From the NCBI GenBank assembly GCA_024998705.1, contig JACOEF010000316.1, positions 1-8,042 on the forward strand: a DNA stretch of 8,042 bases. The letters are read 5' to 3'. This document shows positions 7,773 to 8,042 of the stretch, in pieces. The notes beneath the pieces were generated by a model. It ran no database searches. It was not told the DNA's origin and saw only the letters and a list, made by a program, of their open reading frames with translations. The position numbers and the translations under genes are program-made. Numbering within the stretch: position 1 is the stretch's first letter; every line of letters begins with the position of its first letter. This DNA comes from Nitrospira sp. GTDB taxonomy: Bacteria > Nitrospirota > Nitrospiria > Nitrospirales > Nitrospiraceae.

Positions 7773-8042
7773 CTATACGGGGCGCGTGGCGAGCGATTCG
7801 GCCATGCCATAGAGCAAGGCTTCGGTGTCGCTCCAGGCCAGGCAGGAGTCGGTGATCGACATGCCGTAGGTGAGGGCCTTGTTGGGATCCCAGCTTTGCC
7901 GGCCACCTTGCAGGTGACTTTCCAGCATGAGGCCCATGATGGAACGACGGCCCTGCTGGAATTGCTTGAGGACTTCACCCGCGACTTCCACCTGGCGTTG
8001 GTGGTTCTTGCCGGAATTGTCGTGCGAACAGTCCACCATCAC
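7773..8042 (-). CDS. aroG: Class I 3-deoxy-7-phosphoheptulonate (DAHP) synthase, C-terminal part; 5' end off window
   Basis: This enzyme condenses phosphoenolpyruvate and erythrose 4-phosphate to DAHP, the first step of the shikimate pathway, in the cytosol. Only the last 89 codons are present, ending in TAG at 7773-7775. The fragment reads VDCSHDNSGK, then GLMLESHLQGG, then YGMSITDSCLAW, the hallmark C-terminal motifs of the AroG/AroF/AroH family. The His of CSH, the Glu of LESH and the Asp of SITD are 34 and 24 residues apart, exactly as the metal ligands His268, Glu302 and Asp326 of E. coli AroG. The carboxy end also falls where the 350-residue AroG ends, so the C-terminus looks complete. 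The feedback-inhibitor site and the Cys metal ligand lie off the window, so the isozyme (Phe-, Tyr- or Trp-sensitive) cannot be told and the symbol is provisional. The GTG/ATG at the right edge is internal, not the start. The gene lies upstream of ndvB on the same strand but 634 bases away. Confidence 0.95.
   Translation of the reverse strand: MMVDCSHDNSGKNHQRQVEVAGEVLKQFQQGRRSIMGLMLESHLQGGRQSWDPNKALTYGMSITDSCLAWSDTEALLYGMAESLATRPV

Noticed and set aside
7583..7978. Minus-strand open frame of 131 codons overlapping the DAHP synthase end
   Set aside because: It is out of frame with the clear DAHP synthase motifs, which occupy the same bases.
1..8042. Mobile element, CRISPR array or phage-related content
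   Set aside because: No transposase motif, terminal inverted repeats, regularly spaced direct repeats or phage-like genes were seen. Nearly all bases are accounted for by two housekeeping-type genes.

Overview
The window is almost entirely taken up by one very large minus-strand gene that runs off the left edge, plus the 3' end of a second minus-strand gene at the right edge. The large gene (1-7138) is a single uninterrupted frame of at least 2379 codons. By its motifs and domain order it is a cyclic beta-1,2-glucan synthase (NdvB/ChvB/Cgs family). In order it has a cytosolic N-terminal domain, a pair of membrane segments, a GT84 glucosyltransferase domain with an intact D,D,D,QxxRW signature, more membrane segments, the 'glycoamylase-like' cyclization domain (now GH189), and two related beta-sandwich modules. 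The C-terminal GH94 phosphorylase barrel lies beyond base 1 and cannot be judged here.

At the right edge (7773-8042) are the last 89 residues of a class I DAHP synthase (AroG/AroF/AroH type), the first enzyme of the shikimate pathway. The three C-terminal metal ligands have the same spacing as in E. coli AroG. Between the two genes is a 634-base interval (7139-7772) with no convincing gene. It holds two perfect palindromes near the DAHP synthase end. Near the ndvB end it holds a weak promoter-like hexamer beside a short interrupted palindrome, and a Shine-Dalgarno-like sequence just before ndvB.

The organism is a moderately GC-rich Gram-negative-type bacterium with strong avoidance of TTA/CTA/TCA codons. 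The gene pair and codon style would fit a Nitrospirota or proteobacterial genome, but this is a guess and nothing in the window settles it. The two genes share a strand, but the long gap with hairpins suggests separate transcription units. There is no obvious metabolic link: one makes periplasmic or envelope glucan from UDP-glucose, the other starts aromatic amino acid synthesis. No glucan exporter (ndvA-like ABC transporter) or glucan-modifying gene is visible. I see no mobile element, CRISPR array, tRNA or rRNA. I did not find an undescribed system; the most useful leads are the intergenic palindromes, the uncertain ndvB start and the unusual gene neighbourhood.
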